64,000 nucleotides of DNA from Limoniibacter endophyticus. Its GTDB lineage: Bacteria; Pseudomonadota; Alphaproteobacteria; Rhizobiales; Rhizobiaceae. Location: NCBI RefSeq assembly GCF_014652835.1, contig NZ_BMZO01000007.1:1-64000 (forward strand), written 5' to 3'. Positions 1-9,988 of this stretch are shown piece after piece. A program made the translations under genes and the position numbers. Under the pieces are notes generated by a model, which searched no databases, was not told where the DNA came from, and worked only from the letters and a program-made list of their open reading frames with translations. Each line of letters opens with the position of its first letter. Positions within the stretch are counted from its first letter, which is position 1.

Positions 1-102
1 GCGCCCCGTCGATGGCCACCTTCTAATCCCACAAACACACTCATGTCAAACACAAAAATCAAAAAAACCCCATGAATTTCGATTTTTCTCGTTAGCCACC
101 TT

Positions 103-128
103 AGAACCCCTTGCAGCACAAGGGTTCT
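103..128. repeat. Inverted repeat downstream of the ABC-F gene
   Basis: AGAACCCC (103-110) and GGGTTCT (122-128) form an imperfect stem just past the stop of the minus-strand ABC-F gene. No T-run follows on either strand, so it is at best a weak terminator. The words GCCACCTT at 15-22 and 95-102 also form a short direct repeat. I see nothing else in bases 1-139. Confidence 0.3.
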
Positions 129-139
129 CGCCCTGATCA

Positions 140-1951
140 TCAGCCTTCAATCGCTTCGCGTAGCATTTCGAGCTCGAGCCACTCCTCTTCCATCATCGCT
201 TTACCATCCCGCTCGGCTTCCAGTTGAGCCGAAAGCCCGGCGAAGCCCGACGGATCGCGCTGATAGAGCGTCGGGTCGGCCATCCGACGTTCAATCTCGA
301 CGATCTTTTTCTCCGCAGCCTCAATTTTTCCCGGCAACGTCTCCAGCGCAAATTTCTGCTTGTAGGAAAGTTTCCTGGCACCGACCGTGGAGGATTTGAC
401 TTGCTCGACCTTCGGCTTATCGTCGCGCCTGCTCTGCTTGATGGCCTTTTCATCGAAGCTCCTCTGCCTGCGCTGCGCTAGCATGTCGGAATAACCACCC
501 GCATATTCGATCCACATGCCATCGCTCTCAGGCGCCAGCACGCTCGTCACCGTCCGGTCGAGGAAATCGCGGTCGTGACTGACGAGAACGACCGTACCGG
601 GAAAGCCCGCAACCAACTCCTGCAACAGATCCAGCGTCTCCATGTCGAGGTCATTGGTGGGTTCGTCAAGCACAAGCACGTTGGCAGGTTTTGCCAACGC
701 CCGCGCAAGCATGAGTCGAGCACGTTCGCCGCCTGACAGTGCCTTGATCGGTGTGCGTATCTGTTCCGGTTTGAACAGGAAGTCCTTCATATAGGAGGCT
801 ACATGGCGCTGCTCACCATTGATGACGAGGCTTTCGCCGCGCCCGTCCGTGAGATAATGCGCAACCGTGTCCTCCGGATCAAGCGAGCGGCTCTGATCGA
901 GCGTCGCCACCTCCAGATTGACACCGCTGCGCACACGCCCTTCATCCGGCCTCATGTCGCCGATCAAGAGCTGCAAAAGCGTGGTTTTACCTGCCCCATT
1001 TGGGCCGACCAGACCCAGCCGATCGCCACGCTGGATGCGGATCGAAAAATCGGTGACGATCTTGCGTTCCCCATAGGCTTTCGAGATATGCAGCGCCTCG
1101 ACCACCAGTTTGCCGGACTCCGCCGTCTCGGCAGCAACCATCGAGGCTCCTGCCTCCTGGCCGCGATAGCTCTTGTGCCTGGAACGCAGTGCAGCCAGCT
1201 CCGCGACACGACGCATGTTACGCTTGCGCCGCGCCGTCACGCCATAGCGCATCCAGTCTTCCTCGCGGGCGATTTCACGGGCGAGCTTGTGCTGATCGCG
1301 CTCTTCTTCCTCGATGACCTTGTCACGCCATTCCTCAAAATGCGCAAAACCTCTTTCCATGCGTCGTGTGGTGCCGCGATCCAACCAGACGGTCGATCGG
1401 GTGACATTGTCCAGAAAGCGGCGATCATGGGAGATCAGAACGATGGCCGAGGATGAGCGCTGCAATTCCTCTTCCAGCCACTCAATAGTTGAAAGGTCAA
1501 GATGATTGGTGGGTTCATCGAGGAGCAGAACATCCGGTTCCGGGGCCAGAACGCGGGCGAGCGCTGCACGTCGCGCTTCGCCGCCGGAAAGCTGGCCGGG
1601 CGCCTCTTCACCGGTCAATCCGAGATGATCGAGCAGATAATGCGCACGATAGGCATCGTCTGCCGGCCCAAGACCCGCGATGACGTAATCATGTACCGTC
1701 TTGTATGCGCTCATGTCAGGCGCCTGTTCGAGATAACGAACGGTAGCGGAAGGTTGGCGGAAGACTTCGCCATCCTGGGGCTCGACGAGGCCGGCAGCCA
1801 TCTTCAATAATGTGGACTTACCCGAGCCATTGCGTCCTACCAGAGCGATGCGCTCCCCGGGGGAGACCGATAATCCTGCATCGGTCAATAGCGGTGTCCC
1901 ACCAAAGGTGAGCTTGATGGCATCGAGGCGGAGAAGCGGCGGTTGAGCCAT
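140..1951 (-). CDS. ABC-F family ATPase (Uup/EttA-like)
   Basis: A soluble protein of 603 residues with two ABC ATPase domains and no membrane segments. ABC-F proteins act on ribosomes rather than as transporters. The first Walker A is GRNGSGKST (about residues 39-47), followed by LSGGE and the Walker B stretch [11 protein letters not shown] typical of this family. The second Walker A is GPNGAGKTT (near 318), with [15 protein letters not shown] and LDEPTNDLD. The last ~80 residues are charged and probably coiled-coil, as in Uup. The ATG start has an AGGAT element upstream. It lies 3 bp after the thiamine pyrophosphokinase stop, so the two are probably co-transcribed. Whether it is Uup or another ABC-F subgroup cannot be settled by eye. 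Confidence 0.93.
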   Translation of the reverse strand: MAQPPLLRLDAIKLTFGGTPLLTDAGLSVSPGERIALVGRNGSGKSTLLKMAAGLVEPQDGEVFRQPSATVRYLEQAPDMSAYKTVHDYVIAGLGPADDAYRAHYLLDHLGLTGEEAPGQLSGGEARRAALARVLAPEPDVLLLDEPTNHLDLSTIEWLEEELQRSSSAIVLISHDRRFLDNVTRSTVWLDRGTTRRMERGFAHFEEWRDKVIEEEERDQHKLAREIAREEDWMRYGVTARRKRNMRRVAELAALRSRHKSYRGQEAGASMVAAETAESGKLVVEALHISKAYGERKIVTDFSIRIQRGDRLGLVGPNGAGKTTLLQLLIGDMRPDEGRVRSGVNLEVATLDQSRSLDPEDTVAHYLTDGRGESLVINGEQRHVASYMKDFLFKPEQIRTPIKALSGGERARLMLARALAKPANVLVLDEPTNDLDMETLDLLQELVAGFPGTVVLVSHDRDFLDRTVTSVLAPESDGMWIEYAGGYSDMLAQRRQRSFDEKAIKQSRRDDKPKVEQVKSSTVGARKLSYKQKFALETLPGKIEAAEKKIVEIERRMADPTLYQRDPSGFAGLSAQLEAERDGKAMMEEEWLELEMLREAIEG

Positions 1952-1954
1952 ATG

Positions 1955-2611
1955 CTAAAAATCCTGTGCAGGATGCGGGTGAGCGATCAGCATCGCCCTG
2001 CCCGCCTTCAGAGTTACAACGAGATGCGTCGTTACCCGATTTGATAAAGTAAGCGACGAACCGAAAACAACATGTCGCTTGTTCAAGGGCCATTTCGCGC
2101 CATCGAGATCGAGGCCATCGAGATCGCCGAAAGGTAAAATGGAGAAAATGGTTCCGGGCGCATAATCGAAAGCGCGCGTTTCGTGACGCAGAGGAATACC
2201 TTCCTGCCTGCCGCTGGTTAGCAGCACCTCGATCCCGCGCTGCGACAGCCGAAGAGCGCTCGCCAGATGCGAAAAGGCATGATCGCTACGCGCTCCGCCA
2301 AAGGCACCTACCAATATAAGTCGTCTCGCACCCAGAGCAAGCGCACGATTGATGGCGAGTTCGCCGTCTGTCTGGTCTTTTTCGGCTGGAAAAGATTCTC
2401 GCCTCAGATCTTTATAGGAGTCGATCATTTCGCTGTCGGCAGAATCGAAATCGCCAACCCATGCGTCGACGGCCACACCAAGGGTCATCGCATGACGAAT
2501 GCCGGAATCCGCTGCGATGACGAAGGCACCGGATATCTGCTCGCGCAGCCGCTCAGTCGGGAAAACCTCGCCACCGAGCAGGATGACGCAATGGGAAACA
2601 GGGTCGCTCAT
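1955..2611 (-). CDS. thiN: Thiamine pyrophosphokinase
   Basis: Transfers pyrophosphate from ATP to thiamine, making the cofactor TPP in the cytoplasm. The 218-residue product shows the family hallmarks AADSGIRHA, the metal-binding GDFDS motif, EKDQTDGELAI and the VGAFGGARSDH stretch. I chose the ATG that gives MSDPVSHC; the frame stays open to a GTG at 2680, but that extension is not conserved-looking. It is the first gene of a two-gene minus-strand unit with the ABC-F ATPase. It diverges from thiB, which sits behind a TPP riboswitch, so salvage uptake and activation of thiamine face each other across one intergenic region. The family call is firm; only the start is uncertain. Confidence 0.92.
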   Translation of the reverse strand: MSDPVSHCVILLGGEVFPTERLREQISGAFVIAADSGIRHAMTLGVAVDAWVGDFDSADSEMIDSYKDLRRESFPAEKDQTDGELAINRALALGARRLILVGAFGGARSDHAFSHLASALRLSQRGIEVLLTSGRQEGIPLRHETRAFDYAPGTIFSILPFGDLDGLDLDGAKWPLNKRHVVFGSSLTLSNRVTTHLVVTLKAGRAMLIAHPHPAQDF

Positions 2612-2730
2612 GTCGGCGGAAAATCCGGTTGATGTCGTCGATATCGATCTGTCGCAAGCCTCTAGCATGCACAGCCCCACCCGCCAACAGCGCTTGCGCT
2701 ACGAGGGTACGGGCAGTATTCCTAATAGTG

Positions 2731-2820
2731 CTAATCGGGGTGCCGTTTCATACGGCTGAGAGGCAACGCGATGCCAACCCGTTGAACCTGATCCGGTTGA
2801 AACCGGCGGAGGGAATTAGA
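2731..2820 (+). promoter_or_regulatory. TPP riboswitch (THI element)
   Basis: The stretch contains the conserved THI-box blocks in order: ATCGGGGTGCC, GGCTGAGAGGCAACG, then CCGTTGAACCTGATCCGG and CCGGCGGAGGGAAT. These match the TPP-binding aptamer core (CTGAGAG, ACCTGATC, GGAGGGAA). It ends about 50 bp before the thiB start. By knowledge of the family, TPP binding lowers expression of the downstream gene. The expression platform is short; GGAGGA at 2859-2864 is the thiB ribosome binding site and could be the regulated element. Confidence 0.95.
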
Positions 2821-2869
2821 CGCGCGGTATGACTGCTCGCGCTTTCTCTTCGAAATCTGGAGGATAGTG

Positions 2870-3862
2870 ATGCGAAGATCGATTCCGCTTGCTTTTGCTG
2901 GTCTGGTGTTTGGCTCTTCTGCCATGGCGCAGGACCTGACGATCTACACTTATGAGAGCTTTAATTCGGACTGGGGTCCGGGGCCGAAAGTCAAGCAGGC
3001 TTTTGAAGCCGAGTGCGGTTGCCGTATCGACTTCGTTGCGGTGTCGGATGGGGTGGCGCTGCTTAACCGGATCAAGCTGGAGGGGGTATCCTCGCGAGCA
3101 GACATCGTACTGGGCCTCGATACTAACCTGACGGATGAGGCGCGCAGCACGGGCCTCTTTGTCCCTCACGCGGTCGCAACCGATACTCTCTCGCTGCCAA
3201 ACCCTTGGATCGACGACACTTTTCTACCTTTCGACTACGGCTATTTCGCCGTGGTCTACGATAGCGAGAAGCTGAAAAATCCGCCAAAGAGCCTGAAGGA
3301 TCTAGTCGAGGGTGATCCAGGTGAAAAAATCATCTTGCAGGATCCGCGCACTTCGACACCCGGCCTTGGCTTTCTGCTTTGGATCAAGGCGGTGTATGGC
3401 GATAGTGCCTCCACTGCCTGGCAAAAACTAGAGGATCGCGTGCTCACCGTGACACCAGGCTGGTCGGAAGCCTACGGCCTGTTCACACGCGGTGAGGCGC
3501 CTATGGTCGTCTCCTACACGACTTCGCCAGCCTATCATCTGATTGCGGATAATGAAGATCGCTACAAGGCAGCAGCGTTCGAGGAAGGTCACTATTTACA
3601 GATCGAGGTTGCGGCGCTGACGAAGAAAGGTGCCGATAATTCCCACGCCAAGGCCTTCATGACCTTCCTCACCAACCCGCAGTTCCAGGATATAATTCCC
3701 CAGACGCAGTGGATGCTGCCGGCCGCCAGGACGTCGAAACCTTTGCCCGCAGCGTTCGAGACATTGGTGAACCCCACCAAAGCATTGGAGATCGCGCCAG
3801 GCGAGGTCGCGAGAAATCGCGCTGCCTGGATCGACGAATGGCTACAGGCGATGAGCCGTTAA
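2870..3862 (+). CDS. thiB: Thiamine ABC transporter periplasmic binding protein
   Basis: Periplasmic capture protein for thiamine/TPP (330 residues, close to the 327 of E. coli ThiB). It has a signal peptide [15 protein letters not shown] ending near AMAQ. The mature start [18 protein letters not shown] is typical of ThiB, and GLDTNL and YTTSPAYH blocks follow. The ATG at 2870 is 5 bp after GGAGGA; a GTG one codon upstream is possible. Control by the upstream TPP riboswitch supports the assignment independently. The usual partners thiP and thiQ are not downstream: the next gene is the convergent pyruvate carboxylase, 38 bp away. The protein must therefore rely on a permease and ATPase encoded elsewhere, or is an orphan. 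Confidence 0.93.
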   Translation: MRRSIPLAFAGLVFGSSAMAQDLTIYTYESFNSDWGPGPKVKQAFEAECGCRIDFVAVSDGVALLNRIKLEGVSSRADIVLGLDTNLTDEARSTGLFVPHAVATDTLSLPNPWIDDTFLPFDYGYFAVVYDSEKLKNPPKSLKDLVEGDPGEKIILQDPRTSTPGLGFLLWIKAVYGDSASTAWQKLEDRVLTVTPGWSEAYGLFTRGEAPMVVSYTTSPAYHLIADNEDRYKAAAFEEGHYLQIEVAALTKKGADNSHAKAFMTFLTNPQFQDIIPQTQWMLPAARTSKPLPAAFETLVNPTKALEIAPGEVARNRAAWIDEWLQAMSR

Positions 3863-3900
3863 ACGAAGAATGCCGGCAGAGAAATCCACCGGCTTTCTAT

Positions 3901-6900
3901 TCATGCAGCATAAACAACCAGGAGATCTTTCGCGTCAATCTGATCGCCTGAAGAGACAAGCACTTCCGCAATCTCGCCGTCGCGCTCGGCATGAAGGGCA
4001 GTTTCCATCTTCATGGCCTCGATCGACAAAAGCACGTCTCCGGCCGAGATCTTCTGGCCGGGCTTGACGGAGAGAGTTGAGACTACGCCCGGCATCGGCG
4101 CGCCGACATGCGCCTCATTGCCTGCTTCCGCCTTACGCCGCGCCTTCGAAGCGCCCGCCATATTGCGATCCGGAACCTTGATACGCCGCGGCTGACCGTT
4201 CAGTTCAAAGAAAACCGTGACCATGCCCTGATCGTCGGTCTCACCAATGGCAAGGCAACGCACCACCAACGTCTTGCCGCGTTCGATTTCCACGAAGATT
4301 TCTTCTTCATGGCCCATGCCGTAGAAATAGACCGGTGTGGGCAAAACGCTTACCGGGCCATATTCTTCTGAGGCTGCGGCAAAATCAGTGAACACCTTCG
4401 GATACATCTGCCAGGAGACGAACTCCTGCTCCGTGACCTTGCGCCCGAGCCTTTCCTCCAGATTGGCCCGGTCCCGCGCCATGTCCGCAGCGTCGAGAAG
4501 CGAACCGGGACGCACCGTGATGGGCGTCGCGCCCTTCAGAGCCTTCTTCTGTAAGGTTTCTGGCCAGCCGCCGGGTGATTGCCCGAGGTCCCCGCGCAAC
4601 ATTGAGATGACGGAATCGGGAAAGGCGATGTCCTTGGCTGGATTTTCGACATCCGCCACCGAGAGATCCTGGCTCACCATCATGAGCGCCATGTCTCCGA
4701 CAACCTTGGAAGACGGGGTTACCTTGATGATGTCACCGAACATGAGATTGACATCATGATAGGCCTGCGCGACCTCGTGCCAGCGCGTCTCCAGCCCGAG
4801 CGAACGCGCCTGCTCCTTCAGGTTGGTGAACTGACCGCCCGGCATCTCGTGCAGATAAACTTCCGAGGCCGGTCCCTTCAGATCGCTTTCAAAGGCCGCA
4901 TACTGGTTGCGCACGGCCTCCCAGTAGAATGAAATGCGGCGGATAGCTGCGGGATCGAGACCCGTATCGCGGTCATCGCCGCGCAGCGCCTCGACCAGGG
5001 AGCCGAGGCAAGGCTGCGAAGTATTGCCCGAAAACGCATCCATCGCCGCATCAATGGCATCGACGCCCGCTTCGACTGCGGCCAGCACAGTCGCAGCGGC
5101 AATGCCGGACGTGTCATGCGTGTGGAAATGGATGGGCAGATCCGTCTCCGCGCGCAGCGTCGCAAAAAGCTTTTTCGCAGCCGCTGGCTTGAGTAGCCCC
5201 GCCATGTCCTTTACGGCGATGATATGCGCGCCCGCCTTTTCCAGAGCCTTGGTCATGTCGACGTAGTAGCGCAGATCGTACTTGGCCCGATCAGGGTCGA
5301 GAATGTCACCCGTATAGCAGATTGCCGCCTCGCAGAGCTTGTTCTCCTCCAGCACCGCATCCATCGAAACACGCATGTTCTCGACCCAGTTCAGGCAGTC
5401 GAATACACGGAAAAGATCGATGCCGCCCCCGGCCGCTTCGCGCACGAAGTTCTTGACGACATTATCGGGATAATTCGTATAGCCGACACCATTTGCGCCG
5501 CGCAGCAGCATTTGCAGTAGAATATTCGGCGCCTTTTCACGTACCAGAGCCAACCGCTCCCACGGATCTTCCGTGAGAAAGCGCATGGACACGTCAAAGG
5601 TCGCCCCACCCCAGCATTCGAGCGATAGGAGTTGCGGCAACGCCCGGGCATAGGCGTCCGCTACGCCGACAATGTCGAAGGTACGCATGCGGGTGGCGAG
5701 AAGTGACTGGTGACCGTCCCGCATTGTTGTGTCGGTTACGAGAACCTGTTTCTGCTTCCTCATCCAGTCGGAAAAGCCGACGGGGCCAAGCGCGTCGAGG
5801 CGCTGGCGCGTGCCGTCGAGGATGGGCTTGTCAAAATACGGAGCGACAGGCGCGGCGCAATCCTCCTTGGGCGCATTGCGACCCCGCGTTTCCGGATGAC
5901 CGTTGACCGAGACATCGGCAAGATAATTCAAAAGCTTGGTTGCGCGATCCTGGCGCTTGACCTGCTGGAACAGTTCCGGCGTGGTATCGATGAACTTGGT
6001 GGTATAGGTGTTGTCATGGAAGCTCTGATGAGTGACGATCGCCTCAAGGAAGGTCAGATTGGTGGCAACGCCCCGAATGCGGAATTCGCGTAGTGCGCGG
6101 TGCATGCGCGCTATCGCCTCCGACGGAGTAACGCCCCACGCCGTGACCTTTTCAAGCAGCGGATCGTAATAACGGGTGATGACAGCGCCGGAATAGGCCG
6201 TACCGCCATCAAGCCGAATGCCGAAGCCAGTCGCGCCGCGATAGGCGGTGATGCGGCCATAATCGGGAATGAAATTCTGTTCCGGATCTTCTGTGGTAAT
6301 CCGGCATTGCAATGCGTGGCCGTTCAGGCGGATATCTTCCTGAGCGGGAACACCCGACTCCGGCGTGCCGATTGCAGCCCCTTCGAGTATTTTGATCTGC
6401 GCCTGCACAATGTCGATGCCCGTTACCTGTTCAGTTACGGTATGCTCGACCTGGATACGCGGATTGACCTCGATGAAATAGAAGGCTTGTGTATCGGCAT
6501 CCATCAGAAATTCAACGGTACCTGCCCCGATATAATCAGTGGCTTGTGCGATCTTCAACGCATATTCGGCTAATTCCGCCCGTTTGGCATTATCAAGATA
6601 GGGTGCAGGCGCACGCTCTACGACCTTCTGATTGCGCCGCTGGATCGAGCAATCCCGCTCGAACAGGTGCACAGCATTGCCGTGCGTGTCTCCAAGCACC
6701 TGCACCTCGACATGGCGCGCACGTTCTACGAGCTTTTCCAGATAGACCTCGTCCTTTCCGAACGCCGCCTTGGCTTCGCGCTTGGCTTCCGTCACTTCGC
6801 GGGAGAGATCAGCTTCGGCGCGGATAACGCGCATGCCACGACCGCCGCCGCCCCACGACGCCTTGAGCATCAGAGGATAGCCAACTTCGGCAGCAAGCCT

Positions 6901-7359
6901 TGCGACCTGGCTCATGTCGTCAGGCAGCGGTTCGGTAGCAGGAACGACCGGTACCCCTACTTGTGCCGCGAGATTCCGCGCCGCGACCTTGTTGCCCAGG
7001 CGACGCATGGTTTCAGCTTTGGGACCAATGAAGATAATGCCAGCTTGAGCGCAGGCGTCTGCAAATTCAGGGCTCTCGGAGAGCAGCCCGTAACCTGGGT
7101 GGATTGCATCGGCACCCGACATCCTGGCAACGCGAATAACTTCCTCGATCGATAGATAGGCCTCGATCGGTCCAAGGTCCTTTGGCAAATGGGGTCCACG
7201 TCCGACCTGATAGGATTCATCTGCCTTGAAGCGGTGTAAGGCGTATTTATCCTCTTCCGCCCAAATCGCCACCGTTTTGATGCCAAGTTCATTGGCCGCA
7301 CGAAATATGCGAATCGCGATTTCGGACCTGTTGGCAACAAGCAGTTTGTTGATCTTCAT
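3901..7359 (-). CDS. pyc: Pyruvate carboxylase
   Basis: Anaplerotic enzyme that carboxylates pyruvate to oxaloacetate using ATP, bicarbonate and biotin. The 1152-residue single chain is full length for the alpha4 type. In order: biotin carboxylase (residues ~1-450, start MKINKLLVANRSEIAIRIFR, ATP-grasp loop KASWGGGGRGMR); carboxyltransferase (from ~535, DTTMRDGHQSLLATRMR, with metal-site HFHTHDTSG); the PYC/OADA domain; and a biotinyl domain with SIEAMKMETAL, the biotinylated Lys being about 1117. The start is the ATG after GGGAGG; a longer frame to 7392 has no ribosome binding site. It stands alone, convergent with thiB. Confidence 0.98.
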   Translation of the reverse strand: MKINKLLVANRSEIAIRIFRAANELGIKTVAIWAEEDKYALHRFKADESYQVGRGPHLPKDLGPIEAYLSIEEVIRVARMSGADAIHPGYGLLSESPEFADACAQAGIIFIGPKAETMRRLGNKVAARNLAAQVGVPVVPATEPLPDDMSQVARLAAEVGYPLMLKASWGGGGRGMRVIRAEADLSREVTEAKREAKAAFGKDEVYLEKLVERARHVEVQVLGDTHGNAVHLFERDCSIQRRNQKVVERAPAPYLDNAKRAELAEYALKIAQATDYIGAGTVEFLMDADTQAFYFIEVNPRIQVEHTVTEQVTGIDIVQAQIKILEGAAIGTPESGVPAQEDIRLNGHALQCRITTEDPEQNFIPDYGRITAYRGATGFGIRLDGGTAYSGAVITRYYDPLLEKVTAWGVTPSEAIARMHRALREFRIRGVATNLTFLEAIVTHQSFHDNTYTTKFIDTTPELFQQVKRQDRATKLLNYLADVSVNGHPETRGRNAPKEDCAAPVAPYFDKPILDGTRQRLDALGPVGFSDWMRKQKQVLVTDTTMRDGHQSLLATRMRTFDIVGVADAYARALPQLLSLECWGGATFDVSMRFLTEDPWERLALVREKAPNILLQMLLRGANGVGYTNYPDNVVKNFVREAAGGGIDLFRVFDCLNWVENMRVSMDAVLEENKLCEAAICYTGDILDPDRAKYDLRYYVDMTKALEKAGAHIIAVKDMAGLLKPAAAKKLFATLRAETDLPIHFHTHDTSGIAAATVLAAVEAGVDAIDAAMDAFSGNTSQPCLGSLVEALRGDDRDTGLDPAAIRRISFYWEAVRNQYAAFESDLKGPASEVYLHEMPGGQFTNLKEQARSLGLETRWHEVAQAYHDVNLMFGDIIKVTPSSKVVGDMALMMVSQDLSVADVENPAKDIAFPDSVISMLRGDLGQSPGGWPETLQKKALKGATPITVRPGSLLDAADMARDRANLEERLGRKVTEQEFVSWQMYPKVFTDFAAASEEYGPVSVLPTPVYFYGMGHEEEIFVEIERGKTLVVRCLAIGETDDQGMVTVFFELNGQPRRIKVPDRNMAGASKARRKAEAGNEAHVGAPMPGVVSTLSVKPGQKISAGDVLLSIEAMKMETALHAERDGEIAEVLVSSGDQIDAKDLLVVYAA

Positions 7360-7525
7360 GCACGCCTCCCACGCGAACTTTAGTATCCACAAAAAATCAA
7401 TTGTTCAGCGCACTCTAGCGCGCGTTTCGCCCAAGGCAAGGGATATAAGATGATGCGATGGCCGGGACTGCAACGGCAAATCTACAAGAAATGTCGATCA
7501 CTCGATCAGCAAAGATTACAAACAC

Positions 7526-7559
7526 AAAGAAGCCGCCGCTCGGAAGCGACGGCTTCTTT
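7526..7559 (-). terminator. Rho-independent terminator of the liv operon
   Basis: Read on the minus strand, AAGAAGCCGTCGCT pairs with AGCGGCGGCTTCTT around a short loop and is followed by T residues. It lies 23 bp past the stop of the last liv gene. The remaining ~165 bp up to pyc hold no gene that I can see. Confidence 0.8.
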
Positions 7560-7581
7560 CATCTTTCTAAACGCTCAGCGG

Positions 7582-8715
7582 TCAGTTGCTGGCAGCGTCC
7601 AGTTCCGCATAGGTGTATCTGCCATCTTCACCCTTTGCCCATTTGTAGAGAACATAGTCGGGCCGGGTGATGTCGCCCTTCGGGGTAAACGAAAGTTCGC
7701 CGATTGCGGTCTTGTAGGTGCCGCCCTTCTTGATTTCCTCGGCAACTTTCTGAGGATCGCTAGCGTCACCCACGGCCTTGGCAGCCTCTGCGATGACCTG
7801 TAGCGCGGCATAGGAGTAGAGCGTGTAGCCTTCCGGCTCGACGCCTGCTGCACGGAACTTCTCGATCAGTTCTTTGGCATCTTCCCGCTTGCGAGGATCC
7901 GGCGCAAAGGTCATCAACGTGCCTTCCACCGCATCACCGGCAATTGAGGCAAGCTCGTTCGAGACGATACCATCGCCCGACATGAAGGTATTGGTCAGTC
8001 CCTGATCCTTTGCCTGGCGCATCAGGAGCCCAGCTTCCGTATGCAGGCCACCGTAGTAGATGACGCTGACGCCGGCGTTCTTCATCTTGCCGACGAGAGC
8101 ACCAAAATCCTTGTCGCCAGGATTGATGCCTTCATAAAGCGCTTCGGTCACGCCTTCTGCGTTCAGTGCCTTCTTGGTTTCATCCGCAAGACCCTGACCA
8201 TAAGGCGTCTTGTCATGGATGATCGCGATCTTGGCGTCTTTGAAATTATCGGCCAGATATTTGCCGGCGACAGCGCCCTGCTGGTCGTCACGGCCACAAG
8301 TGCGGAAGGTGTTCCACAAGCCGCGCTCAGTGTAGGTCGGATTGGTTGAGGCAGGCGAGAAGGAAAGAATACCGTTCTCGGCATAGACTTCCGAAGCCGG
8401 GATCGATACGCCCGAGTTGAAATGGCCCACGACGTATTTCACGCCATCCGCAGCGAACTTGTTGGCTACCGAAACCCCTTGCTTGGGATCGGAAACATCG
8501 TCGCCGATGACGATCCGGATTTGTTCACCATTAATGCCCCCGGCTTCGTTGAGGTCCTTTGCAGCTTGCTCCGCACCCTTTTGCAACTGCGCGCCGAACG
8601 CCGCATTCGGTCCCGTAACCGGGCCACCGACGCCAACAATGATTTCTGCCCATGCCGCACCTGAGAACGCCATCAGCGCACCGGCGGCCACAGCCGACAT
8701 AAGATAATTTTTCAT
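7582..8715 (-). CDS. livJ: Branched-chain amino acid ABC transporter binding protein
   Basis: Periplasmic type-I-fold binding protein (377 residues) for Leu/Ile/Val or related amino acids. A signal peptide [19 protein letters not shown] ends at AWAE. It is followed by [38 protein letters not shown], and the [19 protein letters not shown] block, all typical of LivJ/LivK. The start is preceded by GGGAG. It is the last gene of the liv operon and is separated from the upstream DUF6867-like gene by ~150 bp, so it may also have its own promoter. Such proteins are usually made in excess over the membrane components. The exact ligand cannot be read from sequence. Confidence 0.93.
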   Translation of the reverse strand: MKNYLMSAVAAGALMAFSGAAWAEIIVGVGGPVTGPNAAFGAQLQKGAEQAAKDLNEAGGINGEQIRIVIGDDVSDPKQGVSVANKFAADGVKYVVGHFNSGVSIPASEVYAENGILSFSPASTNPTYTERGLWNTFRTCGRDDQQGAVAGKYLADNFKDAKIAIIHDKTPYGQGLADETKKALNAEGVTEALYEGINPGDKDFGALVGKMKNAGVSVIYYGGLHTEAGLLMRQAKDQGLTNTFMSGDGIVSNELASIAGDAVEGTLMTFAPDPRKREDAKELIEKFRAAGVEPEGYTLYSYAALQVIAEAAKAVGDASDPQKVAEEIKKGGTYKTAIGELSFTPKGDITRPDYVLYKWAKGEDGRYTYAELDAASN

Positions 8716-8863
8716 TGAAACGCTCCCATTGATGAAGGTGAGATTGGTGTTTTCACTTTCGCGTCTCACCCAGCCGCTCCAGTGGAAATCTTGCGCGCTG
8801 ATCGGCCGTTTGTCACGTGCTCTTTTAGGCGCAAGATTATCTGAAAATTCCGCTTTAAAAGTC

Positions 8864-9217
8864 TTAACTCGCCGCCTTGTCCTTCCATGACAGAGGCGAC
8901 GTCTTCTCGTAAAGCCAGCTGTACTGGCTGACCATCTGATGCGTCCGCGTGAAGCGGAACGCGATCAATCCAAAGATCAGAAGGATTACGGTATCCACCA
9001 GATAGTAATGCAGAGAGGTCAGAGAGGCCTGAAACAGCGCGTAATGGATGAAGCGCACGAACAGCCCGAGCAGCATCAGGTAAGGAATGAGCTGCACGAC
9101 CGGCCGCCAGGTCCGGGCACAGGCTCGGCCCGTCATCCACGCAGTCCAGCCGCCAAGGACGACAGTTACGAAAAGAAAGCTCCAGAGAGAGGTTTCTTCG
9201 TATAAAATGCCCTGCAT
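8864..9217 (-). CDS. DUF6867-like small inner-membrane protein of the liv operon
   Basis: 117 residues with three hydrophobic stretches (about 11-30, 42-62 and 75-93 in this numbering) and a charged C-terminus [13 protein letters not shown]. The ATG giving [14 protein letters not shown] has AGGAGG 8 bp upstream. It lies between livF and livJ, in the same direction. From memory, rhizobial and Brucella liv operons often carry such a gene, annotated as DUF6867; I infer an accessory role in the transporter, with no demonstrated function. No catalytic motif is visible. Confidence 0.75.
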   Translation of the reverse strand: MQGILYEETSLWSFLFVTVVLGGWTAWMTGRACARTWRPVVQLIPYLMLLGLFVRFIHYALFQASLTSLHYYLVDTVILLIFGLIAFRFTRTHQMVSQYSWLYEKTSPLSWKDKAAS

Positions 9218-9259
9218 GTCAGCGTCCTCCTGCAAGTGTTGAAGTCGAGGGCGAAGCCA

Positions 9260-9988
9260 TCAGTGACGCCCTCCTTCCAGATAGGCGGCGCGGACTTCCG
9301 GGTTGGTCAGCAGTTCGCGACTCTGTCCGCTCATAGTGACCCTGCCATTAACCAGAACATAGGCGCGATGTGCCAGCTTGAGGGCGGCAAACGCGTTCTG
9401 TTCGACCAGAAACACGGTTAGACCTTCCGTTCGGTTCAACTCACGGATCGCGTCGAAGATTTGCTTGATGATCAATGGGGCCAGCCCAAGCGACGGTTCG
9501 TCAAGCAAAAGCAGCTTTGGCCGTGCCATCAGAGCGCGTCCGATCGCCAGCATCTGCTGCTCTCCGCCCGACAGCGTGCCGCCGCGCTGATTGATACGCT
9601 CCTTCAACCGCGGAAACAGCGTGAAGATGCGCTCGACGTCTTCATCGTAGTATTTCAGATCGTCGAGGCTCGCGCCCATCTGCAAGTTTTCCCGCACCGT
9701 CAGACGCGGGAATATTCGGCGTCCTTCTGGCGATTGCGCGATACGCATGCGCGCAATCTCGTGCATCGGCAGGCGGGTTATGTCCTGCCCCTGGAAGGTA
9801 ACAGAGCCGCTGCGCGCTTGGGGAGAGCCACAGATCGTCATCATCAGGGTGGACTTGCCCGCACCATTGGACCCAATGAGCGTAACGATTTCACCCTCAT
9901 TGACATCGATGCTCACCTTATCGAGCGCACGAATGCTGCCGTAATAGGTTTCGATAGCATCAACCTTCAAAAGCGGTGTTGCATTCAT
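9260..9988 (-). CDS. livF: Branched-chain amino acid ABC transporter ATPase
   Basis: Cytoplasmic ATPase, 242 residues, the usual LivF length. Walker A is GSNGAGKST (near residue 39), the signature is LSGGEQQMLAIGRALMARP, Walker B LLLLDEPSLGLAPL, and the H-loop lies in VFLVEQNAFAAL. The stretch SPEGRRIFPRLTVRENLQMGA is specific to the LivF branch. It overlaps the livG stop by 4 bp (ATGA), so it is translationally coupled. It forms the ATPase pair with LivG. Confidence 0.97.
   Translation of the reverse strand: MNATPLLKVDAIETYYGSIRALDKVSIDVNEGEIVTLIGSNGAGKSTLMMTICGSPQARSGSVTFQGQDITRLPMHEIARMRIAQSPEGRRIFPRLTVRENLQMGASLDDLKYYDEDVERIFTLFPRLKERINQRGGTLSGGEQQMLAIGRALMARPKLLLLDEPSLGLAPLIIKQIFDAIRELNRTEGLTVFLVEQNAFAALKLAHRAYVLVNGRVTMSGQSRELLTNPEVRAAYLEGGRH

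Noticed and set aside
803-1456. 217-codon plus-strand frame opposite the ABC-F gene
   Set aside because: Antisense shadow of a well-supported coding region, without a ribosome binding site or domain.
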